A DNA stretch of 64,000 nt from Ruminococcaceae bacterium UBA5295 (GTDB lineage: Bacteria > Bacillota > Clostridia > Oscillospirales > Acutalibacteraceae), in assembly GCA_002411365.1 (NCBI GenBank), contig DHSD01000027.1, forward strand, positions 40,494 through 104,493, in the 5' to 3' direction. The notes beneath the pieces were generated by a model, which was not told the origin of the DNA, made no database searches, and saw only the letters and a list, made by a program, of their open reading frames with translations. The first letter of the stretch is position 1. Each line of letters begins with the position of its first letter. Positions 48,960 through 58,523 of the stretch are shown one piece after another. The position numbers were made by a program, and so were the translations under genes.

Positions 48960-49519
48960 TGAAACCTGTAACTGTAAGTTTTGCCATAACGCGCGAAGAT
49001 TTTATCAAAGAGGCCGAAGCGCGCATGAAAATGCAGCTTACTGGTTCGGTGCGTGCCTGCATACGCATATGCGGCACCATTATGCTCTGCTTTGCATGTT
49101 CGATTTTTGTACGGAAGAAAACTTTCTATGCCGACTTAAACTGGGCGGCAGCAGCAATTATGGTGGTTGCCGTTTTTCTCATTTTTCTTTTTATTCCTAC
49201 TTTGGGCCTTGCCGTTAGAAAAAATGCCTCAGAGCGCTTTAAAGCAGGCAGCATAAAGGCTACCGCTAAAACGGTGTCATTTGCTGAAAACGCAGTGAAA
49301 ATAAATGCCGAAAGGTATAAGGCAAAAATCCCTTACTCCATGTTATATGCGGTTTATGCCGATGAAGCGACTATTCTTTTATATACGGCCGTAAACGAAT
49401 GCCGCAGCATTCCAAAGCGGACGATGAGCATAAGCGAGCAAGAGCAGGTCGAAGGCCTGCTTGCCAGTAAGCTGAAACAGAAATTTAAGCAGGAAGGTGC
49501 CCGTGAATGGATGAGATAG
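48959..49519 (+). CDS. second membrane protein with a YcxB-like domain
   Basis: A 186-residue protein with the same layout as its neighbour: a short N-terminal segment (VTVSFAITREDFIKEAEARMK), two hydrophobic stretches (residues about 34-52 and 62-82) and a C-terminal region (VSFAENAVKINAERYKAKIPYSMLYAVYADEATILLYTAVNECRSIPKR) matching the YcxB pattern. The pair looks like a tandem duplication. The gene starts at the ATG that overlaps the previous stop (TGATG) and ends 13 bases inside the gyrA reading frame, so the whole gyrB-gyrA stretch is tightly packed. Confidence 0.65.
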   Translation: MKPVTVSFAITREDFIKEAEARMKMQLTGSVRACIRICGTIMLCFACSIFVRKKTFYADLNWAAAAIMVVAVFLIFLFIPTLGLAVRKNASERFKAGSIKATAKTVSFAENAVKINAERYKAKIPYSMLYAVYADEATILLYTAVNECRSIPKRTMSISEQEQVEGLLASKLKQKFKQEGAREWMR

Positions 49520-52071
49520 AAGAAAACTCGAAAATAATAAACGTCGACCTTGCGAAAGAGGTAAAGGATTCGTTCCTGGACTACTCGATGTCCGTTATTG
49601 TGGAACGAGCCCTGCCGGACGTGAGGGACGGCCTTAAACCTGTGCACCGCCGCATTCTTTACACGATGTATGAAAACGGCCTTATGCCGGACAAGCCTTA
49701 CCGTAAATGCGCGGACACGGTCGGTGCGGTCCTTGGCCGCTACCACCCGCACGGTGACGCTTCCGTTTATGATGCCCTCGTGCGTCTTGCACAGAATTTC
49801 TCAATGCGCTACCTGCTTGTGGACGGGCACGGAAATTTTGGCTCCGTAGACGGTGACCCTCCGGCAGCCTACCGTTACACAGAGGCGCGCATGAGCAAAG
49901 TCGCGGTTGAGATGCTGCAGGATATCGATAAGGACACTGTCGATTTCCAGGCAAACTACGACGACCGGCTTAAAGAACCCATAGTCCTGCCGAGCCATTT
50001 TCCAAACCTTCTCGTGAACGGCTCTACAGGTATAGCCGTAGGCATGGCAACGAATATCCCGCCGCATAACATGAGCGAGATAATAGACGGCGTATGCACG
50101 CTTATAGATAACCCTGACGCCACGCTTGACGAGCTTATGGAGAGCATTAAAGGCCCCGACTTCCCTACTGGCGGCATAATTATGGGCCGCAGCGGCATAC
50201 GTGCGGCGTATGCTACAGGCAGGGGAAAAATCATTGTCCGCGCGCTCGCCGAGATAGAAGAAGAAAAAAACAACCGCTTCCAGATAATCGTTACGGAGCT
50301 GCCGTACCAGGTAAACAAGGCGCGCCTCATAAAGAGCATAGCGGACCTTGTAAAAGAAAAGCGCATAGAGGGCATAACGAATATCGAGGACCATTCCGAC
50401 CGCGAAGGCATGCGCATTGTAATTTCCGTCCGGCGCGATGCGTCGCCGCAGATAGTGCTGAACCGCCTTTTCAAATATACGCAGATGCAGATATCGTACG
50501 GCGTTATAATGCTTGCAATAGTAAACAGGGAGCCTAAGCTTCTTACGCTAAAGCAGATACTTCAGGAGTATATCAATTTTCAGGAAGAAGTAGTCCGCCG
50601 CCGCACGTCGTTTGAGCTTAGAAAAGCGCAGGAGCGTGCACATATACTCGAAGGGCTGAAAGTAGCTGTAAACAACATAGACGAAGTAGTCCGCATTATA
50701 CGCTCATCAAAGTCTGTGCCGGAAGCACGGCAGAAACTGAGCATACGCTTTGCCCTTGACGATGTGCAGACGCAGGCCATAGTACAGATGCCACTCGGGC
50801 GCCTTACCGGCCTTGAGCGTGAAAAGCTTGAAAAAGAGCTCGGCGTCCTCCTTGGAAAAATCGCGGATTACAAAGACATCCTTGCACACGAGGAACGCGT
50901 GCTCAGCATTGTGAAATCTGAAGCCATTGCGGTTAAGCAGAAATTCGGTGATAAGCGCCGCACAGAGATACAGGCTGTCAGCGGCGAGATGGACATAGAG
51001 GACCTTATCCCGGATGAAGAGTGTATGCTTACGCTTACGGAGTTCGGCTATGTAAAGCGCCAGAACCCGGATACGTACCGCACACAGCACCGCGGTGGGC
51101 GCGGTGTAAGCGGTATGACGCGCCGTGAAGAGGACGTTGCTTCGTACATGTTCCTCACGCGTACGCATGACTATGTGATGTTCTTTACGAGTTTCGGGCG
51201 TGCCTACAAGCTTAAGAGCTATGAAATACCCGAAGGCTCGCGCACCGGCAAGGGCGTGAATATCGCCAACCTGCTGCCTATAGCGCAGGACGAAAAAGTT
51301 ACGTCGATGATACGCGTGCAGAGCTTTGACGAAGATAAATACCTTGTTATGGTGACGAAAAACGGCGTCATAAAGCGCACGCACCTTTCGGACTTCAGCA
51401 CAACGCGCAAGGGCGGCGTTATTGCCGTAAACCTTGATGAGAACGATGAGCTCTCATGGGTACGCCTGACAGAAGGCAGCAGTGATCTGCTTGTTGCCAC
51501 GCGCCTTGGCATGGCTATAAGGTTTGATGAAAATGACGTTCGTGCAATGGGCCGCGCGGCGCGCGGCGTGCGGGCAATCTCGCTGAAAAACGGCGACAGT
51601 GTAATCGGTATGTGCGTGCTTCCTGAAGATGGGCTTGTGCTCACTGTTTCTGAAACAGGGTTTGGGCGGCTTTCGCCAGTAAGCAACTACCATCTGCAGC
51701 ACCGCAGCGGCCTTGGCGTGCTTAATTACCACACAACCAAGTATGGCAAAGTCGCTTCCATACAAATTGTAGACCCGCTTAAAGACGACGTCATACTTAT
51801 TTCTTTAAACGGTATAATTATCCGTATTCACGCGGATTCCATAAATATCCATGCGCGCCCATCAAAAGGCGTCATGCTCATGCGCCTTGCGGAAGGTAAC
51901 CGCGTTGTAACTACAGCGCGCACAGACCGCAGTGACGACGAGGAAACGTTGCAGCCAGAAGACGACGGCAGCGCCGACGAAGGCGCAGAGGTTCCCGAAG
52001 AGCAGAAAGAAGAAAAAGAAGATAAACAAGAGCCAGCCGAGGAAACGGACGGCTCGGAACCTGAGAAATAA
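49507..52071 (+). CDS. gyrA: DNA gyrase subunit A
   Basis: GyrA carries the DNA-cleaving tyrosine and the wrapping domain of gyrase. The 854-residue protein has the winged-helix region with PHGDASVYDALVRLAQ (83-98), the active-site AAYRYTEARM with its tyrosine, and six-bladed C-terminal repeats containing the GyrA box QHRGGRG. The last 50 residues are Glu/Asp-rich. At the position equivalent to E. coli Ser83 it has Ala85, with Ser86 following. The ATG lies within the end of the preceding gene. Confidence 0.97.
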   Translation: MDEIEENSKIINVDLAKEVKDSFLDYSMSVIVERALPDVRDGLKPVHRRILYTMYENGLMPDKPYRKCADTVGAVLGRYHPHGDASVYDALVRLAQNFSMRYLLVDGHGNFGSVDGDPPAAYRYTEARMSKVAVEMLQDIDKDTVDFQANYDDRLKEPIVLPSHFPNLLVNGSTGIAVGMATNIPPHNMSEIIDGVCTLIDNPDATLDELMESIKGPDFPTGGIIMGRSGIRAAYATGRGKIIVRALAEIEEEKNNRFQIIVTELPYQVNKARLIKSIADLVKEKRIEGITNIEDHSDREGMRIVISVRRDASPQIVLNRLFKYTQMQISYGVIMLAIVNREPKLLTLKQILQEYINFQEEVVRRRTSFELRKAQERAHILEGLKVAVNNIDEVVRIIRSSKSVPEARQKLSIRFALDDVQTQAIVQMPLGRLTGLEREKLEKELGVLLGKIADYKDILAHEERVLSIVKSEAIAVKQKFGDKRRTEIQAVSGEMDIEDLIPDEECMLTLTEFGYVKRQNPDTYRTQHRGGRGVSGMTRREEDVASYMFLTRTHDYVMFFTSFGRAYKLKSYEIPEGSRTGKGVNIANLLPIAQDEKVTSMIRVQSFDEDKYLVMVTKNGVIKRTHLSDFSTTRKGGVIAVNLDENDELSWVRLTEGSSDLLVATRLGMAIRFDENDVRAMGRAARGVRAISLKNGDSVIGMCVLPEDGLVLTVSETGFGRLSPVSNYHLQHRSGLGVLNYHTTKYGKVASIQIVDPLKDDVILISLNGIIIRIHADSINIHARPSKGVMLMRLAEGNRVVTTARTDRSDDEETLQPEDDGSADEGAEVPEEQKEEKEDKQEPAEETDGSEPEK

Positions 52072-52083
52072 AGAGGTGCAGTG

Positions 52084-52797
52084 ATGAAAAAGGCTGTTCC
52101 GTTTTTTATGGCAGCGCTTTGTGCGGCAGTTTTATTTTCAGGGTGCTCATTTCAGCATGGTGCTTCTTCTGCGGCGCAGCTACCAGCAAATTCTTCTTCA
52201 AGCCATACCGGTTCTGTGACGCTAATTGTGAATTCCGCCCCTTCGGGTGCATCCCAAAGTTCATCTCAAGGTTCGTCTGAAAGTACGGCTTCTTCTGAAA
52301 ACCTGCCTAATAAAAAAAATACCGCAGGTAGTCCCACAAATGACGTAACACGCGAGAAAACAGTCTCCCAAGGCAGCATTGTGAAGCCTGAGAGTACAGA
52401 CAGCAGTAAATTTAACAAAAAGTTTAAAGATAATCCGGTAGATAGGCATTATGTTTCTGAGATAAACGACGCTGTTTCGAATATCGAGATTGTAAAAGTT
52501 TCTGACAAGTATGTTGGCCTGTGGGAAAAAGAAATAGCCCATGCGTGTTCGGAGCTTAAAAACAAGGCTGGAAGTTCGGCATGGAAACAAATCGAGGCTG
52601 ACCAAAAAGGCTGGGAAAATGGCAAAGTTACCGCAATACAGAAAATAAGTGAAGATGCGAAGGCCTCGGGCGGCAGCATGGCGCAGGCCGAAGCGGCTTC
52701 AGGCGTAATGGATTATTACCGTGACCGTGCCGCCCAGCTTTACCGCAGGCTGTTTGATTACGACAAAAATTATTCCTATGCCTTTTCCACAAATTGA
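52084..52797 (+). CDS. putative lipoprotein with a LprI/DUF1311-like C-terminal domain
   Basis: A 237-residue lipoprotein: signal peptide MKKAVPFFMAALCAAVLFSGC with a lipobox ending at Cys, then a Ser-rich linker of about 90 residues that probably spans the cell wall. The C-terminal 110 residues contain the DUF1311 pattern with VGLWEKEIAHACSELKNKAGSSAWKQIEADQKGWENGK. Some family members inhibit lysozyme; I do not know the role here. GAGGTGCAGTG precedes the ATG at 52084, 10 bases after gyrA. Confidence 0.7.
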   Translation: MKKAVPFFMAALCAAVLFSGCSFQHGASSAAQLPANSSSSHTGSVTLIVNSAPSGASQSSSQGSSESTASSENLPNKKNTAGSPTNDVTREKTVSQGSIVKPESTDSSKFNKKFKDNPVDRHYVSEINDAVSNIEIVKVSDKYVGLWEKEIAHACSELKNKAGSSAWKQIEADQKGWENGKVTAIQKISEDAKASGGSMAQAEAASGVMDYYRDRAAQLYRRLFDYDKNYSYAFSTN

Positions 52798-52998
52798 TGA
52801 AGGCGGCACCACGCAGAAAGCAAGAAAGTTTTCAACGTAATAGCCTGTTATGGTTGAAAGAAAAGCCAATATTGACGTTTTTAAAGTAATACTCTGTCCA
52901 CCACGGATTTTTAATGTTAGATAATCCGTTAAGTATAGATATATGTTGCACGGCTTTAACAGTGCAGCGGTAGATTTCCGTTATAAGGAGCCTGTTTT

Positions 52999-53544
52999 AT
53001 GAAACTTACAGAAAAAACGTTGGAGCAGAATTATATTTACCGCGGTAAAATCCTCGATTTTCATGTCGACAAAGTCCAGATAGAAGACGGCCGCACCGTT
53101 ACGCGCGAATGTATCGACCACAAAGGCGGTGTATGCATTGCCGCGCTGACAAAGGATAACGAGCTTTATTTTGTTCGCCAGTACCGCTATCCGTACCACA
53201 AAGTAGTGCTCGAGCTTCCTGCCGGAAAATTAGAGAGCGGCGAAGATCCGCTTGAGGCCGGAAAGCGTGAGCTGCGCGAAGAAACAGGCGTGGAAGGAAA
53301 AGACTATATCGGCCTCGGCGAGCTTTACCCCTCGACCGGATATACGAATGAAATACTGTACATGTACGCCTGCCATACGGAATCGCGCGGTGAAAAAGAC
53401 CTTGATGACGGTGAATTCCTTGAGGCGGAAAAGATACCTCTTGCAAAGGCGGTAGAGATGGTAATGTCAGGCGAAATTGCAGACGCGAAAACACAGGTGC
53501 TTGTGCTTAAAACGGCACGGCTTGTGGAGAGCCATAAACTTTGA
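52999..53544 (+). CDS. nudF: ADP-ribose pyrophosphatase (Nudix hydrolase)
   Basis: A 181-residue Nudix hydrolase that should split ADP-ribose to AMP and ribose-5-phosphate. The Nudix box is complete: GKLESGEDPLEAGKRELREETGV, with the REXXEE glutamates intact, and the ADPRase-specific proline-rich region LYPSTGYTNEILYMY follows. AAGGAGCCTGTTTT precedes the ATG. It stands alone, with a terminator 25 bases after the stop. Confidence 0.93.
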   Translation: MKLTEKTLEQNYIYRGKILDFHVDKVQIEDGRTVTRECIDHKGGVCIAALTKDNELYFVRQYRYPYHKVVLELPAGKLESGEDPLEAGKRELREETGVEGKDYIGLGELYPSTGYTNEILYMYACHTESRGEKDLDDGEFLEAEKIPLAKAVEMVMSGEIADAKTQVLVLKTARLVESHKL

Positions 53545-53567
53545 GCTTTGGAACAGCTTTGTAAAAT

Positions 53568-53600
53568 AAGGGAGTGCGATGCTATGCAGCGCACTCCCTT
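53568..53600. terminator. bidirectional terminator
   Basis: AAGGGAGTGCG and GCGCACTCCCTT form an 11-bp stem with a 9-base loop (53568-53600), between the nudF gene and the convergent DUF1015 gene. Confidence 0.8.
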
Positions 53601-53628
53601 ACGGATATTCCTACGGTTTTGTAGACGG

Positions 53629-54900
53629 TTAATCTGAAAGCTGGTTCATAACGAGGCCTGTTATGAGCTTTGGGTAAAAATAAGTGGATTTCTGCGGCAT
53701 CTTTTCTCCAGCTGAGGCGACGTCGCGGATTTCAGCCACGCGAGTAGGGTTGAGTATGAACGCGCACTGGCTGTCACCGTTCTGCACGGATTCAATGGCT
53801 TCACGGAACGAGCGCGTGTAAGAGAGGTTTACCTGCTCTGCCATGTTCTTTTTATCTATGCCAAGATGTTTCTCAAGTATGAGGCTGTGAAGTATGGTGA
53901 CGTCGAGCCCGCGGTAGGCAGTGCTTTTTTCCGGCAGTACCTTTTCCATAATGCCCATATCTTTCAGCACAAGAAGTGCCCAGCCGCTTCCGCCGCCGTA
54001 AAATGCGAAAGCTTTTTTGCCCTGATGGTAAAGCCTGCTAAGCATCGGCTCTATTTCGGCTATGTTCTTTTCAGGCGTGACGTCGAACTCATTGCGGCAT
54101 CCATTTAGAAGGTGCCCGGTGCTGAAACCTTCCAGCCCGCGCACGAGCCTGTGCGTCGGGAACACCACAAGGCCATCGTGCTCCATATTGACAAGCATCA
54201 TCATTAAGTAGTCTTCACTGCCGTCGGCCGTTCCCTGCTCACGGCGCCAGTTGCGGTAATTGAGGGCTGTTTCATAGCGGTGGTGGCCGTCTGCAATATA
54301 AAGTTTTCTGTTTTTAAAGTCGCCACATATTGCTTTTATCACTTCCCTGTCGTTTACAAGCCACATACGGTGGGTGACTTTGCCGTCTGAGAACTCACAG
54401 CGCGGCCTGCCGGAAGAAAGCGCATCAAGCCTGGCACCGGTCACATTTGCTTCGTCCATATAAAGCGAATATACCTGGCTGAAATTGCAGCCGGTGGCTT
54501 TCATGAGGTTGAAGCGGTCTTCCTTTGCTTTTGAAAGCGTCTCCTCATGCGGGAGGATTATACCCTTTGAAAACTCCTCGAGCTTCACAAGGCAGATAAA
54601 GCCCTTAATTTTTTTCTTCTGGCCGCCGGCTTTAAATTCTTCTTCATAGATATAAAAGCCGGGGTCTGTGTCGCGGCGCAGGATGCCGTTTTTGAGCCAC
54701 GACTGCAGGGTTTCGCCCGCTTCCTCATATGGATTGCCGCCTTTTGGGAGCTCGAGCCGCACAACGTTGTATGGGTTTTCGTCAAGGTATGCGTGGCGCT
54801 GTTCCTCGCTTATGATGTCGTATGGAGGGCATGTAAGTTCCGCTATATTCCCCGCTTCGGCGGTGTAGCGCAGGGCGCGGAACGGTTTTATTTCGGCCAT
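53629..54900 (-). CDS. DUF1015 family protein
   Basis: A 423-residue cytoplasmic protein of the DUF1015 family, widespread in Firmicutes and of unknown biochemical role. Conserved segments include IKPFRALRYTAEAGNIAELTCPPYDIISEEQRHAYLDENPYNVVRLELPK at the N terminus, KLYIADGHHRYETALNYR in the middle, which resembles a nucleotide or phosphate loop, and QCAFILNPTRVAEIRDVASAGEKMPQKSTYFYPKLITGLVMN at the end. The start MAEIKPFRALRY at 54900 is chosen by homology; the ribosome site is weak. It is head-on to the local forks. Confidence 0.88.
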   Translation of the reverse strand: MAEIKPFRALRYTAEAGNIAELTCPPYDIISEEQRHAYLDENPYNVVRLELPKGGNPYEEAGETLQSWLKNGILRRDTDPGFYIYEEEFKAGGQKKKIKGFICLVKLEEFSKGIILPHEETLSKAKEDRFNLMKATGCNFSQVYSLYMDEANVTGARLDALSSGRPRCEFSDGKVTHRMWLVNDREVIKAICGDFKNRKLYIADGHHRYETALNYRNWRREQGTADGSEDYLMMMLVNMEHDGLVVFPTHRLVRGLEGFSTGHLLNGCRNEFDVTPEKNIAEIEPMLSRLYHQGKKAFAFYGGGSGWALLVLKDMGIMEKVLPEKSTAYRGLDVTILHSLILEKHLGIDKKNMAEQVNLSYTRSFREAIESVQNGDSQCAFILNPTRVAEIRDVASAGEKMPQKSTYFYPKLITGLVMNQLSD

Positions 54901-55170
54901 GTTATTTTCACCGTTTCTCCGCACGCTTTTTAAGCAGCAGGCCCCGTGCGGCAGACCTGCCCGCAGTGTGCATATAGCCGCGTTTCAGCGGTTCACTGTG
55001 CTGAAACTATTATAACGGCAGCCGGAAAAAGTGTCAAATGCAGGCATTTTTATAATACTGTGTCATTTTCACTGATAAATATAACTAACAGTTCAAGAAA
55101 TGTTTACATTTCGACCATTCAAAATTGTTAAAATAGAAAGTAACGCAAGTTATACAGGAGGGATGAATCC

Positions 55171-56157
55171 ATGATTGAGGTGAAAGACCTCTCGAAGCAC
55201 TACGGGGAAAACATGGCGCTGAGCCATGTAAGTTTTTCCGCCGGCGAAAATACAGTAATCGGTTTTCTCGGGCCTAACGGTGCTGGGAAATCAACAACCA
55301 TGAACATCATAACAGGTTATATTTCAGCAAGTGAGGGCTCTGTGGAAATTGGTGGCCACAATACGCTGGACGAGCCAAATGAAGCTAAAAAGTTGATTGG
55401 CTACCTTCCGGAGATGCCTCCGCTCTATACGGACATGACTGTAGAAGAATATCTCAATTTTGTTTACGAGCTTAAGAAAGTAACCCTTCCCCGAAAAAAG
55501 CACCTGAAGGAGATATGTGCGCTGACGCGCATTACCAATGTTTCTGGCCGCCTTATCGCCAATCTTTCGAAAGGCTACAGGCAGCGTGTAGGCATTGCCC
55601 AGGCGCTTATTGGGAACCCTCCTGTCCTTATCCTCGATGAGCCGACGGTCGGCCTTGATCCTAAGCAGATAATAGATGTTCGCAACCTCATTAAAGGCCT
55701 CGGCAAAAACCACACTGTCATACTCAGTTCACACATTCTTCCGGAAGTGCAAGCCGTAGCAGACCGCATAATAATCATAAACAAAGGCAGTCTTGTTGCC
55801 AACGGCACGCCTTATGAACTTGAGCACGGCGAGCACAAAGGCGAGCAGAAAACTGTCGTCCGCCTTGAAGGCAACCCGGACGAAGTCGGAAAAACACTGA
55901 GGGACATTCAGGGCGTGCTGTCAGTAAGCAATTACGGGCAGAAAGAACCCGGCGTCTATGAGTATGAGATAGACAGCCGCACCGGTGCTGACCCGCGCCG
56001 CTCGGTGTTTGGCATAGCTTCGAAGCGCGGCTGGCCGATACTTTCCATGTCGAACAATGAATTTTCACTTGAAGACGTGTTCCTGCGCCTGACAGGCTCT
56101 ACCTATATCAGCGATAATGCTGATGCAAGTTATGTAAAGGACGGTGCAAGAAAGTGA
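55171..56157 (+). CDS. ABC transporter ATP-binding protein (GldA-like)
   Basis: A 328-residue ABC ATPase: Walker A GPNGAGKSTT near 36, signature LSKGYRQRVGIAQALIG, Walker B LILDEPTVGLDP and the H-loop SSHIL. A C-terminal extension of about 100 residues follows the ATPase domain (VVRLEGNPDEVGKTLRDIQGVL). The set ATPase, permease, GldG-like and DUF4340 resembles the gliding-motility Gld transporter in layout, but the Clostridia versions have no known link to gliding; the substrate is unknown. The operon starts at an ATG after ACAGGAGGGATGAATCC. Confidence 0.9.
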   Translation: MIEVKDLSKHYGENMALSHVSFSAGENTVIGFLGPNGAGKSTTMNIITGYISASEGSVEIGGHNTLDEPNEAKKLIGYLPEMPPLYTDMTVEEYLNFVYELKKVTLPRKKHLKEICALTRITNVSGRLIANLSKGYRQRVGIAQALIGNPPVLILDEPTVGLDPKQIIDVRNLIKGLGKNHTVILSSHILPEVQAVADRIIIINKGSLVANGTPYELEHGEHKGEQKTVVRLEGNPDEVGKTLRDIQGVLSVSNYGQKEPGVYEYEIDSRTGADPRRSVFGIASKRGWPILSMSNNEFSLEDVFLRLTGSTYISDNADASYVKDGARK

Positions 56158-56858
56158 GCGCTATTGCAAAGAAGGAACTGAGGGAGTATTTCTTCTCACC
56201 GATTGGATATGTTATCCTTGGCGTCATGCTCCTGCTTTTCGGATTTTTTTACTCACAGGTGCTTTTTTCGCAAACGACTGATCTTATCCCATATATATAC
56301 AATATGCTACTGAGCTGGATAATGGTGATCCTTATACCGCTTATCACCATGCGCACTTTCAGCGAGGAGATACGCACGAAAAGTGACCAGGGGCTTCTTA
56401 CTGCTCCGGTCGGCGTATTCTCCATTGTGTTCGGCAAATTTCTCGCCGCTTTTCTGATGTTTGCAATTTCACTCACGGCGACGCTTATCCCGGCTGTTAT
56501 AATCACGTTTTTCTCTTCGCCGGACTGGCCGAGAATTTTATGCACTTATATCGGCGTGTTGCTCTGCGGCATAGCCTTGATTGCAATAGGTGTTTTTATC
56601 TCCTCACTCACGCAGAGCCAAATAGTTGCTGCAATAGCGACGTTTGGGATCTCAATGCTGCTTATGCTGATTGGAAACCTCGGGAACAACGTTTCCGCTT
56701 CGCTGCAGAATGTGCTCAACTGGATATCGTTCCAGTCGCGTTTTCAGCCTTTTTCTAACGGCATACTGAATATTGGCAGTTTAGTGTATTTTGTGAGTGT
56801 CGCTGCAGTGTTTCTCTTTCTGACGGCCCGCAAACTCGAGAGCAGAAGATGGAACTAA
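56154..56858 (+). CDS. ABC-2 type permease (GldF-like)
   Basis: A 234-residue membrane protein with six hydrophobic segments, beginning AIAKKELREYFFSPIGYVILGVMLLLFGFFYSQVLF, the usual first segment of ABC-2 permeases. It overlaps the ATPase gene by four bases (GTGA), so the pair is co-translated. MRTFSEEIRTKSDQGLLTAPV is a family motif. Partner of the preceding ATPase. Confidence 0.9.
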   Translation: MSAIAKKELREYFFSPIGYVILGVMLLLFGFFYSQVLFSQTTDLIPYIYNMLLSWIMVILIPLITMRTFSEEIRTKSDQGLLTAPVGVFSIVFGKFLAAFLMFAISLTATLIPAVIITFFSSPDWPRILCTYIGVLLCGIALIAIGVFISSLTQSQIVAAIATFGISMLLMLIGNLGNNVSASLQNVLNWISFQSRFQPFSNGILNIGSLVYFVSVAAVFLFLTARKLESRRWN

Positions 56859-56872
56859 GGGGGGAAAACAGA

Positions 56873-58522
56873 ATGAATCAGGAAAAAGAACCGCAAAAGG
56901 GCAGCCAGAAGAAACAAGAAGAAACCAATGCTTTGGCTGAAAAGCAGGCAGAAAGCGAAAAAGGGCCGGAAGCAGCTGAGCCGGAAAAGAAAGCTGAAAG
57001 CTGTGCTGATGAAAAGGCAGCAAAGAAGGGGAACAAAAAAGAGAAGCCTTCTTTTTTCAAGAGCCAGAAATTCAAGCACGGCGGCGCAGCTGCGGCTTTT
57101 ACGGCCGGATTTCTTGCCATTATTATACTCGTCAATGTGATTGTCGGCATTCTGAGTGATAAGTACCCGTCCATCAATCTTGATGTGACAAAGGCCGGCA
57201 CAAACACACTCTCGGCAGAAACGGCAAAAACAGTTGACAGCGATAAACTGGAGACGACAATTACCATATGCGCCACAAAGCAGGCTTGCCAGAGCAATTC
57301 GGTGACGAGCGATGGTGCCGACTATTCTCAGGTCGACCGCCTTATTTCGAAAGCCGCGGAGCGCAACCACAACATAACGGTTAAGTATGTAGACCTTGAC
57401 AAAGACCCGGTGTTCGCCAAGAATTATCAGAGCGACAATATCACTGCCGGTGATGTTATAGTGGAAACTAAGAAGCGCCACCGCGTGCTTGCCGAAAGCG
57501 ACCTCTTCACATCGCAGGCAAGCAGCAACTACGGCAGCCAGACTTATTACTCTAATGTTGGCTCCGCGCTTGCTTCGGCTATTAATGCTGTAACAGCCGA
57601 TACAATGCCTATAGCGGCGTTTGACACAGGCCACAGTGAAAAAATGGAATCCACAGGCTACGAAAGGCTTCTGCAGAACAACAGTTTTGAAACTAAGGAC
57701 ATTAACCTCCTGACTGATAAAATCCCGGACGGCACGCAGCTCTTTGTCCTCGGTTGCCCGACGACGGATTACACCGACGGTGAGATTTCAAAAATAGATG
57801 CTTTCCTGCACAGCAAGACTGCGTCGGGCGACCGCTCGGTCATTATCGTATGCAGCCCCGGCCAGCCTACATTGGCGAAGCTTTCGGCATACATGGAAGA
57901 ATGGGGCCTTGGCGTGCAGACAGACAATGTTGTTGAAGAGACGAGTTACCAGAAATTTTTCAATAATAACCCGCTTTATATCCTTGCCGACGTGCAGGAT
58001 TCCATCAACTTCGGCAATTCACATTCGGGCTACAACAACTTTACGGCCCCGTACTCATGCCCTGTCAATATCAAAGCGCGGAACGTCGGTTCTAAAATGA
58101 CGTATTCGCTTATCAAGTCGAGCGATTCTTCCGCCATTTACCGCAGCAGCAAAAAAGAGAGCGACACCCAGACTGCGGCGCAGAATATTGCGGCACTGTC
58201 GCAGGAAAGCGTGCAGGCAAACAACAAACCGTGCCACGCAAACCTGATTGTCACTGGTTCGTCGCTCATGTTCGGAAGCAATTTTGTCAACACTTCAGCA
58301 TTTTCCAATGCTGCATATGATGTAGACCTTTCAAAATACGCTACGGGAACAAATAACAACTCAACACAGGTTACGACATCAAACCATCAATTATATGCAG
58401 CTGATATTACCATAAATACAAATGTAGCTAAAGTCCTGGGCTATGGAGTATTCACTGTTCTGATACCGCTTGCTGTTGCTGTTGCCGGAATTATTGTATA
58501 CCGCAAGAGGAGGGCACTGTAA
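56873..58522 (+). CDS. GldG-like ABC transporter accessory protein
   Basis: A 549-residue protein: a Lys/Glu-rich cytoplasmic N terminus of about 60 residues, one membrane segment (AAAFTAGFLAIIILVNVIVGIL), a long extracellular region (VTKAGTNTLSAETAKTVDSDKLETTITICATKQACQSNSV and later VLAESDLF, MPIAAFDTGHSEKME) of the GldG/ABC_transp_aux type, and a C-terminal membrane segment before RKRRAL. GGGGGGAAAACAGA sets the ATG at 56873, 14 bases after the permease gene. Likely part of the same complex; substrate unknown. Confidence 0.88.
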   Translation: MNQEKEPQKGSQKKQEETNALAEKQAESEKGPEAAEPEKKAESCADEKAAKKGNKKEKPSFFKSQKFKHGGAAAAFTAGFLAIIILVNVIVGILSDKYPSINLDVTKAGTNTLSAETAKTVDSDKLETTITICATKQACQSNSVTSDGADYSQVDRLISKAAERNHNITVKYVDLDKDPVFAKNYQSDNITAGDVIVETKKRHRVLAESDLFTSQASSNYGSQTYYSNVGSALASAINAVTADTMPIAAFDTGHSEKMESTGYERLLQNNSFETKDINLLTDKIPDGTQLFVLGCPTTDYTDGEISKIDAFLHSKTASGDRSVIIVCSPGQPTLAKLSAYMEEWGLGVQTDNVVEETSYQKFFNNNPLYILADVQDSINFGNSHSGYNNFTAPYSCPVNIKARNVGSKMTYSLIKSSDSSAIYRSSKKESDTQTAAQNIAALSQESVQANNKPCHANLIVTGSSLMFGSNFVNTSAFSNAAYDVDLSKYATGTNNNSTQVTTSNHQLYAADITINTNVAKVLGYGVFTVLIPLAVAVAGIIVYRKRRAL

Positions 58523-58523
58523 T

